Below are positions 24,149 through 34,549 of a stretch of DNA of 64,000 nucleotides, piece after piece. A program made the position numbers and the translations under genes. Each line of letters opens with the position of its first letter. The first letter of the stretch is position 1. This DNA comes from Synechococcus elongatus PCC 11801 (lineage in GTDB: Bacteria; Cyanobacteriota; Cyanobacteriia; Synechococcales; Synechococcaceae): contig NZ_CP030139.2 of NCBI RefSeq assembly GCF_003846445.2, forward strand, positions 2,087,223 to 2,151,222, read 5' to 3'. Under the pieces are notes generated by a model that was not told where the DNA came from, did no database searches, and saw only the letters and a program-made list of their open reading frames with translations.

Positions 24149-26716
24149 ATGAGTGCCCAGGAGCGCATCATCCAGACTGACCTGCGCAACGAGATGTCGC
24201 GTTCCTACCTCGAGTACGCGATGAGCGTCATCGTTGGGCGCGCACTTCCCGATGCTCGCGATGGCCTCAAACCCGTTCACCGTCGCATTCTCTATGCGAT
24301 GTATGAGCTGGGCTTGACGCCCGATCGCCCCTTCCGGAAATGTGCGCGGGTCGTCGGGGAAGTGTTGGGTAAATATCACCCCCACGGCGACACAGCGGTC
24401 TATGACGCCTTGGTGCGCATGGCCCAAGATTTTTCGATGCGATCGCCGCTGATCGATGGCCATGGCAACTTTGGCTCGATCGACAACGATCCACCAGCCG
24501 CGATGCGGTACACCGAGTCGCGCCTCAAGCCGCTGACGACCGATGGCTTGCTGCAGGACATCGAAGCCGAAACCGTCGACTTCAGCGATAACTTCGATGG
24601 TTCTCAGCAAGAACCGACTGTTCTGCCGGCACGGTTGCCCCAGCTACTGCTGAATGGCTCCTCGGGCATTGCCGTCGGCATGGCGACCAACATTCCGCCC
24701 CACAATCCCGCGGAACTGATCGCCGGTGTGATTGCTCTGATCCATAACCCTGAGATCAGCGATCGCGAGTTGATGCGCCACATTCCGGGACCGGACTTCC
24801 CGACCGGTGGCCAAGTTCTGGGTGCGGCGGGTATTCGTGATGCCTACCTGACCGGCAAAGGCTCAATCACGATGCGCGGCGTGGCAACGATCGACACGAT
24901 CGAAGCGCCAGGGCGTCCGGTGCGCGACGCGATCATCATCACGGAGTTGCCCTATCAGACCAACAAAGCGGCGCTAATCGAGCGAATCGCCGACATGGTC
25001 AACGAGAAGCGCTTGGAGGGCATCTCTGACATTCGCGATGAGAGCGATCGCGATGGCATGCGCATTGTCATCGAGTTGAAGCGCGATGCCTATCCGCAGG
25101 TAGTGCTCAATAACCTCTACAAGCAGACGCCACTGCAGAGCAACTTCAGTGCCAACATGCTGGCGCTGGTGGATGGCGAGCCAGTTCTGTTAACGCTGAA
25201 GCGATCGCTGGAAGTCTTCCTCGATTTCCGGATTGAGACGATCGCCCGCCGGACTCGCTACGAACTCCGCAAAGCGGAAGAGCGCGACCATTTGCTGCAA
25301 GGTTTGCTGATTGCCCTCAGTAACCTCGACGCGATCATTGAGCTGATCCGGCGATCGGCAGATGCCCCGCGAGCCAAACAGGAACTGATCGACGTTTACG
25401 GGCTCTCTGAAGTTCAGGCCGATGCCATCCTGCAGATGCAACTGCGGCGACTGACGGCATTGGAAGCCGAGAAAATTGAGCAGGAACACCAAGAGCTACA
25501 GCGTCGGATTGAAGACTATCGCGATATTCTGGCGCGCCGCGAGCGAGTCCTAGAAATCATTGAAACCGAGCTGGGACAACTGCAGCAGCGTTTCCAAGAG
25601 CCGCGTCGCACCACCTTGCTGGAAGCTGACGGCGAGCTGGAAACGATCGACCTGATCGCCAATGAGAAGTCGATTCTGTTGCTGACGGAGCAGGGCTACA
25701 TCAAGCGGATGCCGGTCAACGAGTTCACGGCGCAGAGCCGGGGAACGCGGGGTAAAGCCGGCGCCAAAACTAAAGAGGATGACAGCGTTGAGCATTTCCT
25801 AACCTGCTGCGATCACGACAACATCCTCTTCTTCAGCGATCGCGGTGTGGTCTACAACCTGCCGGCCTACCGGATTCCGGCGGCCTCTCGCAATGCGCGG
25901 GGCGTGCCGATTGTGCAGTTGCTACCGATTCCTCGCGAAGAGCGGATCACCTCGATTGTGCCGGTCAGTGTCTTTAGTGACGACGAGTACTTGGTGATGC
26001 TGACCCAAGGCGGCTACATCAAGAAAACGGCGCTTTCAGCCTTTGCCAATATCCGCTCTAATGGTCTGATTGCGATCGCCCTTTCTGAAGGCGATCAGCT
26101 GCGTTGGGTGCGATTGGCGAAACCGGAAGACAGCATTCTGATTGGCTCCCGCAAGGGCATGACGATTCACTTCCGTGCCAGCCATGATGACCTGCGGCCG
26201 CTGGGTCGGGCAACGAGGGGTGTCCGAGCGATGTCCTTGCGATCGGGCGACACCTTGATCTCGATGGATGTGCTGCCAGCTTCTCTCACTGCGGATATGG
26301 CTGAGACTGGCGAGGAAGATGACAACGAAGAATTGGTAGAAGTTGTTGCTAGCCCCGGACCTTGGGTCTTAGTGGTCACGGCGCAAGGCTTGGGCAAACG
26401 GGTGCCCGTGCATCAGTTCCGGCTGCAGAAACGGGCTGGCCTCGGTTTGCGAGCGATCAAGTTCCGCAGCAAACAGGATGAGCTGGTTGCCCTGCGGATT
26501 GTTGAAAGCGGTGATGAACTGGTGATGATCAGCCAACGCAGCGTGATCATTCGCCAATCCAGTGATGCGATTCCGCAGCAATCACGGGCAGCAACTGGGG
26601 TTCGCGTTCAGCGTCTGGATAAGGATGATGTTCTCGCTGCAGTCGCTTTGGTGCCGCCAGGGGAAGAGGAAGTTGAAGATGGTGATGAGGGCGCGATCGC
26701 CAGCGACGAAGCCTAG
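24149..26716 (+). CDS. gyrA: DNA gyrase subunit A
   Basis: Cleaves and rejoins DNA to introduce negative supercoils together with GyrB. The catalytic tyrosine is in [12 protein letters not shown] and the quinolone-region motif is [20 protein letters not shown]. The C-terminal beta-pinwheel shows repeats with ILFFSDRG and [13 protein letters not shown]. The GyrA box, usually QRRGGRG, reads QSRGTRG here. Length of 855 aa fits GyrA better than ParC, and the acidic tail ([18 protein letters not shown]) is typical of GyrA regulation. The ATG at 24149 follows GGAGAC. A terminator follows the stop. Confidence 0.95.
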   Translation: MSAQERIIQTDLRNEMSRSYLEYAMSVIVGRALPDARDGLKPVHRRILYAMYELGLTPDRPFRKCARVVGEVLGKYHPHGDTAVYDALVRMAQDFSMRSPLIDGHGNFGSIDNDPPAAMRYTESRLKPLTTDGLLQDIEAETVDFSDNFDGSQQEPTVLPARLPQLLLNGSSGIAVGMATNIPPHNPAELIAGVIALIHNPEISDRELMRHIPGPDFPTGGQVLGAAGIRDAYLTGKGSITMRGVATIDTIEAPGRPVRDAIIITELPYQTNKAALIERIADMVNEKRLEGISDIRDESDRDGMRIVIELKRDAYPQVVLNNLYKQTPLQSNFSANMLALVDGEPVLLTLKRSLEVFLDFRIETIARRTRYELRKAEERDHLLQGLLIALSNLDAIIELIRRSADAPRAKQELIDVYGLSEVQADAILQMQLRRLTALEAEKIEQEHQELQRRIEDYRDILARRERVLEIIETELGQLQQRFQEPRRTTLLEADGELETIDLIANEKSILLLTEQGYIKRMPVNEFTAQSRGTRGKAGAKTKEDDSVEHFLTCCDHDNILFFSDRGVVYNLPAYRIPAASRNARGVPIVQLLPIPREERITSIVPVSVFSDDEYLVMLTQGGYIKKTALSAFANIRSNGLIAIALSEGDQLRWVRLAKPEDSILIGSRKGMTIHFRASHDDLRPLGRATRGVRAMSLRSGDTLISMDVLPASLTADMAETGEEDDNEELVEVVASPGPWVLVVTAQGLGKRVPVHQFRLQKRAGLGLRAIKFRSKQDELVALRIVESGDELVMISQRSVIIRQSSDAIPQQSRAATGVRVQRLDKDDVLAAVALVPPGEEEVEDGDEGAIASDEA

Positions 26717-26754
26717 CAATTAGAACTTGATTGACTGCAATCGCAGGATGGATG

Positions 26755-26779
26755 AGGGGCTAAACAGCCCCTTGTTTTT
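26755..26779 (+). terminator. Rho-independent terminator of gyrA
   Basis: Stem AGGGGCT (26755-26761) with AGCCCCT (26766-26772), 4-nt loop, then TG and five T. It lies 39 bases after the gyrA stop. Confidence 0.9.
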
Positions 26780-26806
26780 GTGAATTAGGGCAGTTGACCA
26801 TGGGCG

Positions 26807-28096
26807 CTAGTCGTTCTCGAGCGAGTTGGGTAGGCCCTGTTCGGCAATCAGCCAGTCCATAAATTGCCGAGCGGTACGGCCCGATCGCCCGTTATGGCGA
26901 GTTGCCCATTGCTTGGCTCGAAATTCCAGCGTTTCCGAGGGCAACGTTAAGCCCACTTCGTTAGCTAAGTGGCGGACAATTGCTAAATATGTGTCTTGAT
27001 CAACAGGTTCAAAGGTCAGGGTCAGACCAAAGCGATCGCTGAAGGAGAGCTTCTCTTGGACTGAATCCCAAGCATGCACTTCCTTAGCTTCTGTTGGATT
27101 GGGTCGCTCATCGAAATACTCTCGTACCAGATGACGCCGGTTCGAGGTCGCATAGACAGCCACATTGGGAGGGCGAGCAGTGAGGCTGCCTTCCAAAACT
27201 ACTTTGAGGGCTTTGAAAGTTTCGTCGTCGTCTTCAAAGGACAAGTCATCCACGAAGATGATGAAGCGCAGGGCCGACTCGCGCAGTCGGTCCAAAATTT
27301 GGGGTAGGGCTTGTAAATCCGCTTTGCCCACTTCGATCAGTCGTAGGCCGCGATCGCCGTAGGCATTGACCAGCGCCTTCACCAATGAGGATTTTCCAGC
27401 ACCGCGACTGCCATAGAGCAAGACATTCTGGGCGGGTAGTCCTGCTAACAGAAATTCCGTATTGCGCTTAAGCGTCTCTTTCTGGAATTCATAGCCAGCG
27501 AGATCAGACAGGGCTACAGGGTCAGGATGCTCGATTCCTTGAAGCTGTCCCTGCTGCCAACGCAAGGCCCAATAGTGATGAAATAGGCCTACGCCCCGCC
27601 GCTGATAATGCTGAACCAGCTTCGGTAGTAGCTCGGCCCAATCCTCCATGGCAGCCCACTGGGCTTCGCGATCGCGGGGGGCTTCTAGGTGACAGGGCGG
27701 CAGAGCTGGGAGATTGCCAATCGCTTGCACCATCGGAGCCAGCAGGCTGGGATTAATTTCAGCCAGCTGCTGCAGCGTTTGGAGATCGTGGCGAACAATC
27801 GGCTGCCATAGCTCTGGCAAAGGACTGTGTGTGCCAAATTGCGCCCAGCGACTAAATTGATTGTCATCGCTGCGAATCGCTCGCATCAGCCATTGCGGCC
27901 AGCTCTGGCGATCGCTTAAGAGGCTACGGAGCCAACTGCTGTAGGCGCTGACAGCTGCGATAGGCTGCTGCTGAATCAACGCGTCGAGCAACTGCAAAAA
28001 CGCTTGACCGGCTGGGGCCTCTAGCACACCGGAATAAAAAATGAGTCCTGCAGCTTGGGCTCGAAGTCGTTGTAGGCGCCGCTGAGTCTCGCTCAT
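26807..28096 (-). CDS. DUF815-type AAA+ ATPase
   Basis: A 429-residue AAA+ protein. The ATPase module occupies the second half: ALSDLAGYEFQKETLKRNTE, Walker A LLYGSRGAGKSSLV, Walker B FIIFVDDLSFEDDD and sensor VAVYATSNRRHLV. The stretch ERPNPTEAKEVHAWDSVQEK and the end HNGRSGRTARQFMDWL are marks of the DUF815 family, widespread in bacteria and without an agreed role. The first 190 residues are helical and family-specific. The ATG at 28096 is used. It is divergent from the M20 hydrolase, which starts 120 bases away. Confidence 0.9.
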   Translation of the reverse strand: MSETQRRLQRLRAQAAGLIFYSGVLEAPAGQAFLQLLDALIQQQPIAAVSAYSSWLRSLLSDRQSWPQWLMRAIRSDDNQFSRWAQFGTHSPLPELWQPIVRHDLQTLQQLAEINPSLLAPMVQAIGNLPALPPCHLEAPRDREAQWAAMEDWAELLPKLVQHYQRRGVGLFHHYWALRWQQGQLQGIEHPDPVALSDLAGYEFQKETLKRNTEFLLAGLPAQNVLLYGSRGAGKSSLVKALVNAYGDRGLRLIEVGKADLQALPQILDRLRESALRFIIFVDDLSFEDDDETFKALKVVLEGSLTARPPNVAVYATSNRRHLVREYFDERPNPTEAKEVHAWDSVQEKLSFSDRFGLTLTFEPVDQDTYLAIVRHLANEVGLTLPSETLEFRAKQWATRHNGRSGRTARQFMDWLIAEQGLPNSLEND

Positions 28097-28215
28097 GCCA
28101 ACTCGTGAGTTGCAATTACTTGCAGCATACCCAACCGCGATCGCGCTGTCAGAAGCTCGAAAAGCCTTGGGATTGCCGTGCTAGCTTGGGGCAAAACCCT
28201 TGCCTGCTCACCATC

Positions 28216-29412
28216 ATGCTGCTGCTTAGTCAGGAGTTACCAGAAACGGTCCGTCCCGCGGTGCGCGATCGCCATTCGCAAATAGTGGCGTGGCGACAGC
28301 AACTGCATCGTCGGCCAGAACTGGGCTTTCAAGAGCAGGAAACAGCTGCGTTTATTGCCGCTCGACTAACCGAACTGGGTATTCCTTTTCAATCGGGGAT
28401 CGCAGGCACAGGGATCGTTGCCGAGATTGAAGGGCGGCGATCGGGGCCAACTTTAGCGATTCGGGCCGATATGGATGCCCTGCCAATTCTGGAAGCGAAT
28501 GAGGTGCCCTATCGCTCTGAAATTGATGGTCGCATGCATGCCTGTGGACATGATGGTCATGTGGCGATCGCGCTCGGAACAGCGGCTTGCCTGCAGGCCA
28601 ATCCTGATTTTGCCGGTCGCGTCAAAATCATTTTTCAACCGGCAGAAGAAGGGCCGGGTGGTGCCGCGCCGATGATTGCTGAAGGGGTTCTGGAGAATCC
28701 CACGGTGGATGCGATTATTGGCCTCCATCTCTGGAATTACCTACCGCTAGGAAAAGTGGGTGTGCGCAGTGGCCCGCTGATGGCGGCGGTGGAATTGTTT
28801 GATCTAACGATTCAAGGGCGCGGGGGACATGCTGCGATTCCCCAAAACTGCATTGATGCGGTGTTGGTCGCTTCGCAGATCGTGACGCTGCTCCAGAGTG
28901 TCGTTGCTCGCAATGTCGATCCACTTCATTCAGCAGTGGTGACGATTGGCTCGCTGCACGCGGGCACCACCTACAACGTCATCGCCGATCGCGCCCAACT
29001 GAAGGGGACCGTTCGCTACTTCGACGATCGCTATCAGGGCTTTTTACAAGAGCGAATTGAGCAGATCGTGGCAGGCGTTTGCAATAGTCACGGTGCAACC
29101 TACGAGCTGAACTATCGCAAGCTCTATCCAGCGGTCGTTAATGATTCTGCGATCGCGGATTTGGTGCGCAGCGTAGCCGAAGACGTGCTGGAACCGCCCC
29201 TTGGTGTCGTGCCCGACTGCCAAACCATGGGCGCAGAGGACATGTCCTACTTCCTGCAAAAGGTGCCGGGTTGCTACTTCTTTGTGGGCAGTGCCAACCT
29301 CGATCGCGGCTTAAATTTCCCGCATCACCATCCCCGCTTTGATTTTGACGAGACGGCCTTGGCGATCGGGGTGGAACTGTTTCTGCGCTGTGTCGAGCGT
29401 TTCTGTCGCTAA
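28216..29412 (+). CDS. M20D-family amidohydrolase
   Basis: Zinc peptidase-like hydrolase of the aminoacylase / IAA-amino acid hydrolase type, 398 aa. Metal ligands are in HACGHDGH, in the catalytic QPAEEGPGG and in NFPHHHPRFDFDE. The inserted dimer domain (GRGGHAAIPQNCIDAV) is present. Substrates of this family include N-acyl amino acids and hippurate; which one applies here is unknown. The ATG at 28216 (MLLLSQELPETV) is chosen over the long upstream extension from 28105, which has no family match. Its last 4 bases overlap the convergent DUF92 gene. Confidence 0.92.
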   Translation: MLLLSQELPETVRPAVRDRHSQIVAWRQQLHRRPELGFQEQETAAFIAARLTELGIPFQSGIAGTGIVAEIEGRRSGPTLAIRADMDALPILEANEVPYRSEIDGRMHACGHDGHVAIALGTAACLQANPDFAGRVKIIFQPAEEGPGGAAPMIAEGVLENPTVDAIIGLHLWNYLPLGKVGVRSGPLMAAVELFDLTIQGRGGHAAIPQNCIDAVLVASQIVTLLQSVVARNVDPLHSAVVTIGSLHAGTTYNVIADRAQLKGTVRYFDDRYQGFLQERIEQIVAGVCNSHGATYELNYRKLYPAVVNDSAIADLVRSVAEDVLEPPLGVVPDCQTMGAEDMSYFLQKVPGCYFFVGSANLDRGLNFPHHHPRFDFDETALAIGVELFLRCVERFCR

Positions 29413-30158
29413 ATCAGTAGGGCAAAGGCGATCGCGACGACTGCACCGATCAGAGTGTTGATCGCATTGACCAATTCATTGGTGAGCCACTGCAGTCGCG
29501 TTTGTAGCGTTGCACCAATCCAGCTCTCGGCAGTCGTGGCAATCAGTGCTGCCAGGACACAGATTGCGATCGCGTCGGTAGAGATCAGGTCAAACAACCA
29601 GCCAAAAATGGCCATCACTAGTGCTGCCACCAGTCCTGCGATGGTCCCTTCTAAACTGACAGCTCCTTCCGTCCCAGCCGGAACCGGTCGTAGGGTTGTG
29701 ATCAAAAACGTCCGTTTGCCAAAGGCTTTGCCGACTTCACTTCCTGCTGTATCAGCCAATTTAGTTGCGAAGCTGGCCACAAACCCTAGTTTTGCCAAGG
29801 TTGCGATCGCCGGGAAATCTTGCCAGTACCAAGCCGCAAGTGCTGCTGCTGTGCCGACTAGAGCGGAGCCCCAAACGTTTTCAGGGCCGCGCTTGCCTTC
29901 TCTGGCTTCAGCAATGCCTGCTGCTTCTTTGCGAGCTTTGCCCCAGCGAGTCAGCAGCGAACCAATCAGCAGATAGAGCAGCACCAAAACATAGCCCGCT
30001 GCCTGCAAGCTGCCCCAAATCAAAACGCCAAGAAAAGCAGCATGGAGATAGCCTTCACGGGTCAGCAACTTCGCTCGCGATCTCAGCCCGATGGTTAGCA
30101 AAACGCCATTGATCGCGATCGCAGTTAGCCAGTCGAGTTCCGTCTCAAGCAGTGTCAT
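29409..30158 (-). CDS. DUF92 membrane protein, VTE6-like phytyl-phosphate kinase
   Basis: A 249-residue protein with six or seven hydrophobic helices. The conserved family core is FVASFATKLADTAGSEVGKA, then GKRTFLITTLRPVPAGTEGA and VSLEGTIAG. The DUF92 family includes plant VTE6, which phosphorylates phytyl phosphate in the route returning chlorophyll's phytol to tocopherol, and cyanobacterial relatives are considered its orthologues. The kinase role here is therefore reasonable, but unproven from sequence. No phytol-kinase (VTE5) gene is nearby. Start ATG at 30158; the divergent VOC gene begins about 50 bases away. Confidence 0.82.
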   Translation of the reverse strand: MTLLETELDWLTAIAINGVLLTIGLRSRAKLLTREGYLHAAFLGVLIWGSLQAAGYVLVLLYLLIGSLLTRWGKARKEAAGIAEAREGKRGPENVWGSALVGTAAALAAWYWQDFPAIATLAKLGFVASFATKLADTAGSEVGKAFGKRTFLITTLRPVPAGTEGAVSLEGTIAGLVAALVMAIFGWLFDLISTDAIAICVLAALIATTAESWIGATLQTRLQWLTNELVNAINTLIGAVVAIAFALLI

Positions 30159-30208
30159 GGTTGGGGGCGATCGCTAGGATGAAGGGCAAAACTCTGACAG
30201 CAACCGAT

Positions 30209-30646
30209 ATGGCTGCAGCTCTGTTTCATTTGGCATTTCCAGTCAGCGATATCGCCTTGACCAAGCAGTTTTATGTACAGGGTTTGGGCTGCCGTGCTGG
30301 ACGGGAGTCGCCAACTTCTCTAATTTTGGAGCTGGCTGGTCATCAGATTGTCGCTCACCTAAGCCGATCGCCTCTAACGCCGCAGAATGGCATTTATCCA
30401 CGTCACTTTGGGCTGGTCTTTACGGACGAAGCCGACTGGCAGGCTTTATTAGAGCGGGCAGAGCAATATCGGCTTAGCTTTTATCAACCCGCGCGACTGC
30501 GCTTTCCCGATAGTCTGCTAGAGCATCGCACTTTCTTTTTGGAAGATCCCTTCCACAATCTGCTGGAGTTTAAGTTCTACCGCTACCCTGAAGCAATTTT
30601 TGGGGCGCAGGACTTTGCCTTGGTTGGCGATGCTATAGAGGCTTGA
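30209..30646 (+). CDS. VOC-family (glyoxalase-fold) protein
   Basis: A 145-residue single VOC domain. Its halves are FHLAFPVSDIALTKQFYVQG and then RHFGLVFTDEADWQALLERA, with a His near the start and an acidic residue near the end (EDPFHNLLEFKFYRYP) as probable metal ligands. The family includes glyoxalase I, dioxygenases and resistance proteins, so the reaction cannot be named. The start is uncertain: ATG at 30209 puts the domain at residue 5, and ATG at 30179 adds ten residues. Confidence 0.82.
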   Translation: MAAALFHLAFPVSDIALTKQFYVQGLGCRAGRESPTSLILELAGHQIVAHLSRSPLTPQNGIYPRHFGLVFTDEADWQALLERAEQYRLSFYQPARLRFPDSLLEHRTFFLEDPFHNLLEFKFYRYPEAIFGAQDFALVGDAIEA

Positions 30647-30679
30647 ATCCCACTTTGTGGTGATGACGAGAGGTCAAAA

Positions 30680-30695
30680 AGTAAACAGATGTAAC
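30680..30695. promoter_or_regulatory. HLR1-like box upstream of the 113-aa hypothetical gene
   Basis: TGTAAC (30690-30695) and AGTAAA (30680-30685) lie 10 bases apart; read on the minus strand they are GTTACA and TTTACT. This matches the HLR1 pattern with one mismatch in the second unit. It lies 91 bases before the ATG at 30786. Confidence 0.4.
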
Positions 30696-30785
30696 GAAAG
30701 TGATAAGAGTCTTGAAGCAGCGCGATCGTCGGCTCGATAATCAGGCTGCGTGGCAGTGAATCAATTGACAGGAGCAGAAAGTTCT

Positions 30786-31127
30786 ATGGTCCTCGGGAAG
30801 TTATTCGGTAAAAAAGAAAAATTCTTTCTCGAAATTGAGCCTACAACTTCTAGCTCAGAGTCCACGGCGGAAGAAGCCGCTCCTTCAGCTCCGGTGGCCG
30901 CGATAACTTCTGCAGAAGCACCAGCTGCGACTGCAGCGGTGACGACGACGCCTGAACCGGCAGCAGCACCTGCCTCCGCACCCGTCGCAGAGACGCCAGC
31001 CAAAGAAATTCCCAACGTCACCTTTGCGGCTGATCTCAGCGTGCCGGCCATCAACACAGGTCGTCGACTGCCAGGACCGAGCCTTGATCCCTTTGCCCAA
31101 ATCGCAAGCGAAGTGGTGCGCCGCTAG
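30786..31127 (+). CDS. Conserved hypothetical protein with Ala/Pro/Thr linker, 113 aa
   Basis: Not recognised as a named protein. The N-terminus MVLGKLFGKKEKFFLEIEP is positively charged and compact. A 55-residue low-complexity stretch rich in Ala, Pro, Thr and Glu follows (PAAAPASAPVAETPAK). The C-terminus (VPAINTGRRLPGPSLDPFAQ then IASEVVRR) looks conserved again. This layout suggests a linker between two short docking ends. The ATG at 30786 is chosen because the N-terminal block starts there and AGGAG lies about 11 bases upstream; an alternative start at 30750 is in frame. A strong terminator follows. Confidence 0.8.
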   Translation: MVLGKLFGKKEKFFLEIEPTTSSSESTAEEAAPSAPVAAITSAEAPAATAAVTTTPEPAAAPASAPVAETPAKEIPNVTFAADLSVPAINTGRRLPGPSLDPFAQIASEVVRR

Positions 31128-31169
31128 AACGACTCTCGGGCGATCGCTAACAATTTCTTGCATCTTCAA

Positions 31170-31199
31170 CAACCTCTCCAGTCAGAGAGGTTGTTTTTT
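31170..31199 (+). terminator. Rho-independent terminator of the 113-aa gene
   Basis: Stem CAACCTCTC (31170-31178) with GAGAGGTTG (31185-31193), 6-nt loop, followed by six T. It lies 43 bases after the stop. Confidence 0.92.
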
Positions 31200-31220
31200 G
31201 CGATCGCTTGTTCTGCTGAT

Positions 31221-31253
31221 AAAAAAGCCTACCCAGAACACTGGATAGGCTTT
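31221..31253 (-). terminator. Rho-independent terminator of clpC
   Basis: AAAGCCTACCCAG (31224-31236) pairs with CTGGATAGGCTTT (31241-31253) across a 4-nt loop. On the minus strand a run of T follows (A-run 31221-31226). It lies just beyond the clpC stop. Confidence 0.9.
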
Positions 31254-31284
31254 GAGCAATCAATGGCTGATGAGAGTTGAAGCG

Positions 31285-33759
31285 TTACTCAACTGCTTGG
31301 GGCAGGAGTTCGCGTTTCTCTTGTGCAATTACTTGCACTTTGCCTTCTTCACCAATATCAACGATGGCGGTGTCGCCTTCGCGGAGCTTGCCAGACAGGA
31401 ACTCCTCAGCCAAGGAATCTTCGAGCAAGCGCATGATCGCCCGACGGAGCGGACGTGCCCCGTAGCTGGGGTTGTAGCCCTCTTCCACCAAGCGGTCTTT
31501 GAACTTCTCAGTGACCGACAGGGTGATGCCTTTTTCCTGCATCCGGCCAAAGACCTCGCGCAACATAATGTCGGCAATTTCTTTGACTTCCGCTTTGTTG
31601 AGCTGACGGAAGACGATGATTTCGTCCAAGCGGTTGAGGAACTCAGGGCGGAAGTATTGCTTCAGCTCTTCGTTCACCAAGGAGCGAATGCGGTTGTATT
31701 GGTTCTCAGCTTCATCCTCACCCGAGAAGTCAAAGCCTAGACCGCCGCCACCCTTCTCGATCACCTTCGAGCCAATGTTGGAGGTCAGGATGATCAGGGT
31801 GTTCTTGAAGTCCACCGTCCGACCTTTGGCATCAGTCAAGCGACCGTCTTCCAGTAACTGCAAGAGCAGGTTGAAGACATCGGGGTGAGCTTTCTCGATT
31901 TCGTCGAGCAGCACCACGGTGTAGGGACGACGACGAACCGCTTCAGTCAGCTGGCCGCCTTCGTTATAGCCGACATAGCCCGGAGGCGAACCGATCAGCT
32001 TGCTGACGGTATGGCGCTCCATGTACTCCGACATGTCAAGGCGGATCATCGCCTCTTCGCTGCCGAAGAAGTAAGCCGCCAAAGCTTTAGTCAGCTCGGT
32101 TTTACCAACACCGGTCGGGCCGCTGAAGATGAAGCTGGCGATCGGACGGTTGGGGTTCTTGAGACCAACTCGGGCGCGACGGATTGCTCGTGAAACAGCT
32201 TTCACGGCTTCGTCTTGACCAATCAAGCGGCTGTGGAGGGTCTCCTCCATGTTCAGCAATTTGGTCGATTCCGACTCGGTCAGCTTGTTGACCGGTACGC
32301 CGGTCCAAGAGGCGACGATATGCGCGATATCTTCCTCAGTGACGATCGGCGAATCATCACTGCTGCTGGTGCCATCGGCCTTCTTGCTTTGGGCGATCGA
32401 GCGGATCTGGGTTTTGATCTCCATCTCGCGATCGCGCAGTTCACCCGCTTTGTCAAAGTCTTGGGAGCGGACGGCGTCGTCTTTGTCCTTGAGGACTTGC
32501 CGCAGTTCCTTGTCTAGTTCCTTCGCAGCAGGTGGCAATTGCGAGTTCATCAGGCGAACCCGTGAACCGGCCTCATCGATCAAGTCGATTGCCTTATCGG
32601 GCAGGAAGCGATCGCTGATGTAGCGATCGGCTAGCTTAGCTGCAGCCTCTAGCGCTTCGTCCGCAATTTTCAGCTTGTGGTGCTGCTCGTAGCGTTCGCG
32701 CAGACCCCGCAGAATCTCGATGGTGTCATCGACGCTGGGCTCGCCCACCATTACTGGTTGGAAACGGCGCTCCAATGCAGCATCGCGCTCGATGTGCTTA
32801 CGGTACTCATCCAATGTGGTCGCACCGATGCATTGCAGCTCACCCCGCGCCAGTGCCGGCTTGAGGATGTTAGCTGCATCGATTGCGCCTTCAGCCGCAC
32901 CTGCACCAATCAAGGTGTGGACTTCGTCGATGACTAGGATGACGTTCCCCGCCGAGCGGATCTCGTCCATGATTTTCTTGAGGCGCTCCTCGAATTCACC
33001 CCGATACTTGGTGCCCGCAACCAGCAGACCGATATCGAGGGTGACGACACGCTTGTCTTCCAAGATGTCCGGGATGTCACCAGTGGCAATCCGCTGCGCT
33101 AACCCTTCAGCGATCGCAGTTTTACCGACGCCGGGTTCGCCAATCAACACAGGGTTGTTCTTGGTACGGCGACCCAGAATCTGAATCACCCGCTCGATTT
33201 CTTTCTGACGACCCACCACCGGATCGAGCTTCCCATCCGCAGCCTGCTGCGTCAGGTTCGAGCCGAATTCATCCAAGGTTGGGGTTTTCGTCCGGCCTTG
33301 GCTACCACCACTGGAAACCTCTGCGGTCTCACCTAGCATGCGGATTACCTGTGTCCGCACTTTCGAGAGATCGACGCCCAAATTCTCGAGGACGCGAGCG
33401 GCAACACCCTCGCCTTCACGGATCAAGCCCAGCAGAAGGTGCTCGGTGCCAATGTAGTTATGCCCAAGTTGCCGAGCCTCTTCGAGCGACAGCTCAAGGA
33501 CACGCTTGGCACGCGGTGTAAACGGGATCTCCACCGCTACGAAACCCGAGCCACGGCCAATAATTTTTTCGACTTCGATGCGAGCATCCTTGAGGTTGAC
33601 ACCCATCGATTTCAGAACTTTGGCGGCAACGCCGGTGCCTTCACCGATGAGGCCTAGCAAAATCTGCTCGGTGCCGACGAAGTTGTGACCCAGGCGACGC
33701 GCTTCCTCCTGAGCCAGCATGATGACCTTAATGGCTTTTTCGGTAAAGCGTTCAAACAT
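31285..33759 (-). CDS. clpC: ATP-dependent Clp protease ATPase subunit ClpC
   Basis: HSP100 unfoldase that feeds proteins to ClpP/ClpR. Two N-terminal Clp_N repeats ([20 protein letters not shown] and [20 protein letters not shown]) bind adaptors. The two AAA modules carry [13 protein letters not shown] and [17 protein letters not shown]-type middle region ([20 protein letters not shown]) identifies ClpC, not ClpB. Length of 824 aa is normal. The start ATG at 33759 ([20 protein letters not shown]) is the family's invariant N-terminus. In cyanobacteria ClpC is essential and also takes part in phycobilisome breakdown with NblA. It ends at a clear terminator. Confidence 0.97.
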   Translation of the reverse strand: MFERFTEKAIKVIMLAQEEARRLGHNFVGTEQILLGLIGEGTGVAAKVLKSMGVNLKDARIEVEKIIGRGSGFVAVEIPFTPRAKRVLELSLEEARQLGHNYIGTEHLLLGLIREGEGVAARVLENLGVDLSKVRTQVIRMLGETAEVSSGGSQGRTKTPTLDEFGSNLTQQAADGKLDPVVGRQKEIERVIQILGRRTKNNPVLIGEPGVGKTAIAEGLAQRIATGDIPDILEDKRVVTLDIGLLVAGTKYRGEFEERLKKIMDEIRSAGNVILVIDEVHTLIGAGAAEGAIDAANILKPALARGELQCIGATTLDEYRKHIERDAALERRFQPVMVGEPSVDDTIEILRGLRERYEQHHKLKIADEALEAAAKLADRYISDRFLPDKAIDLIDEAGSRVRLMNSQLPPAAKELDKELRQVLKDKDDAVRSQDFDKAGELRDREMEIKTQIRSIAQSKKADGTSSSDDSPIVTEEDIAHIVASWTGVPVNKLTESESTKLLNMEETLHSRLIGQDEAVKAVSRAIRRARVGLKNPNRPIASFIFSGPTGVGKTELTKALAAYFFGSEEAMIRLDMSEYMERHTVSKLIGSPPGYVGYNEGGQLTEAVRRRPYTVVLLDEIEKAHPDVFNLLLQLLEDGRLTDAKGRTVDFKNTLIILTSNIGSKVIEKGGGGLGFDFSGEDEAENQYNRIRSLVNEELKQYFRPEFLNRLDEIIVFRQLNKAEVKEIADIMLREVFGRMQEKGITLSVTEKFKDRLVEEGYNPSYGARPLRRAIMRLLEDSLAEEFLSGKLREGDTAIVDIGEEGKVQVIAQEKRELLPQAVE

Positions 33760-33902
33760 AGCTTCCCTGCCTGCGTGCCGGTAGGCCGATTCTAGCACAG
33801 GCATTTATAGGGCTTCGATCGCTGAAAACCCGCTCCAGTCTAGGAGTTTGGCGCGATTGCCCAACGATTTGGGTCGGTGATCCACACCTCTTTTCTACGG
33901 CA

Positions 33903-34502
33903 TTAGCCAGTGATGACTGGGAGCTGATGATCCTCTGTGCTATGGGCAAGCAGAAGTTTATCCAGATGCAGCTGCAAACCCTGTTGTTGAAGTCGCTGTT
34001 GGCGCTGCTGCCACTGCTGCGCGATCGCAACTTGAACGTCAGTCTCTCTCAATCCCTTGAGCCAGAGAATACGGGCTGCTTCACCCGTGTCGGCGTAGTA
34101 ATTCGGTCGTTGCCCCACTTCTTGGAAGCCCAGACTTTGATAGAGGGCAATCGCGACTTGATTGGAAGTACGGACTTCGAGGGTAGCCCAGGCCAGCTGG
34201 CGTTGAATTGCCGCTTGCAGTAGGGCCAAAAGCAGCAGTCCACCCCAACCTTGGCCCTGATGAGAAGGCGCGATCGCTAGCAAGGTGATGTGGGCCTCAT
34301 CGACGATCGCCCAGCTACAACCTAGACCCATCAAGGTCTCGTCCTGCCATAACCCCAGCAGATCACTCGCCTCGCTCTCGGCTTCTCGTTGATAGCCTTC
34401 GACTGACCAAAAGCCTCCCAATGTCTGCTCATCCAAATGGCGGGCAGCGATCGCGTCTGAAACAGTGAGGGGTTTCAGGCAGAGCAGCGCAGGATCGTAC
34501 AC
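33903..34502 (-). CDS. rimI: GNAT acetyltransferase, RimI-like
   Basis: Acetyltransferase of the type that modifies the N-terminal Ala of ribosomal protein S18. The acetyl-CoA site is LLAIAPSHQGQGWGGLLLLA, with LEVRTSNQVAIALYQSLGFQ and RPNYYADTGEAARILWLKGL as RimI-type landmarks. A Gln-rich, coiled C-terminal extension (QQWQQRQQRLQQQGLQL) is unusual for RimI. The GTG at 34502 (VYDPALLCLKPLT) is chosen because the frame before it would run into the lysA promoter; no ribosome site is visible, so the start is uncertain. It is divergent from lysA, only 47 bases away. Confidence 0.8.
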   Translation of the reverse strand: MYDPALLCLKPLTVSDAIAARHLDEQTLGGFWSVEGYQREAESEASDLLGLWQDETLMGLGCSWAIVDEAHITLLAIAPSHQGQGWGGLLLLALLQAAIQRQLAWATLEVRTSNQVAIALYQSLGFQEVGQRPNYYADTGEAARILWLKGLRETDVQVAIAQQWQQRQQRLQQQGLQLHLDKLLLAHSTEDHQLPVITG

Positions 34503-34549
34503 TGATAAACACAGGCAACTTACATATATATAGGTCTTGGACGCGTCCG

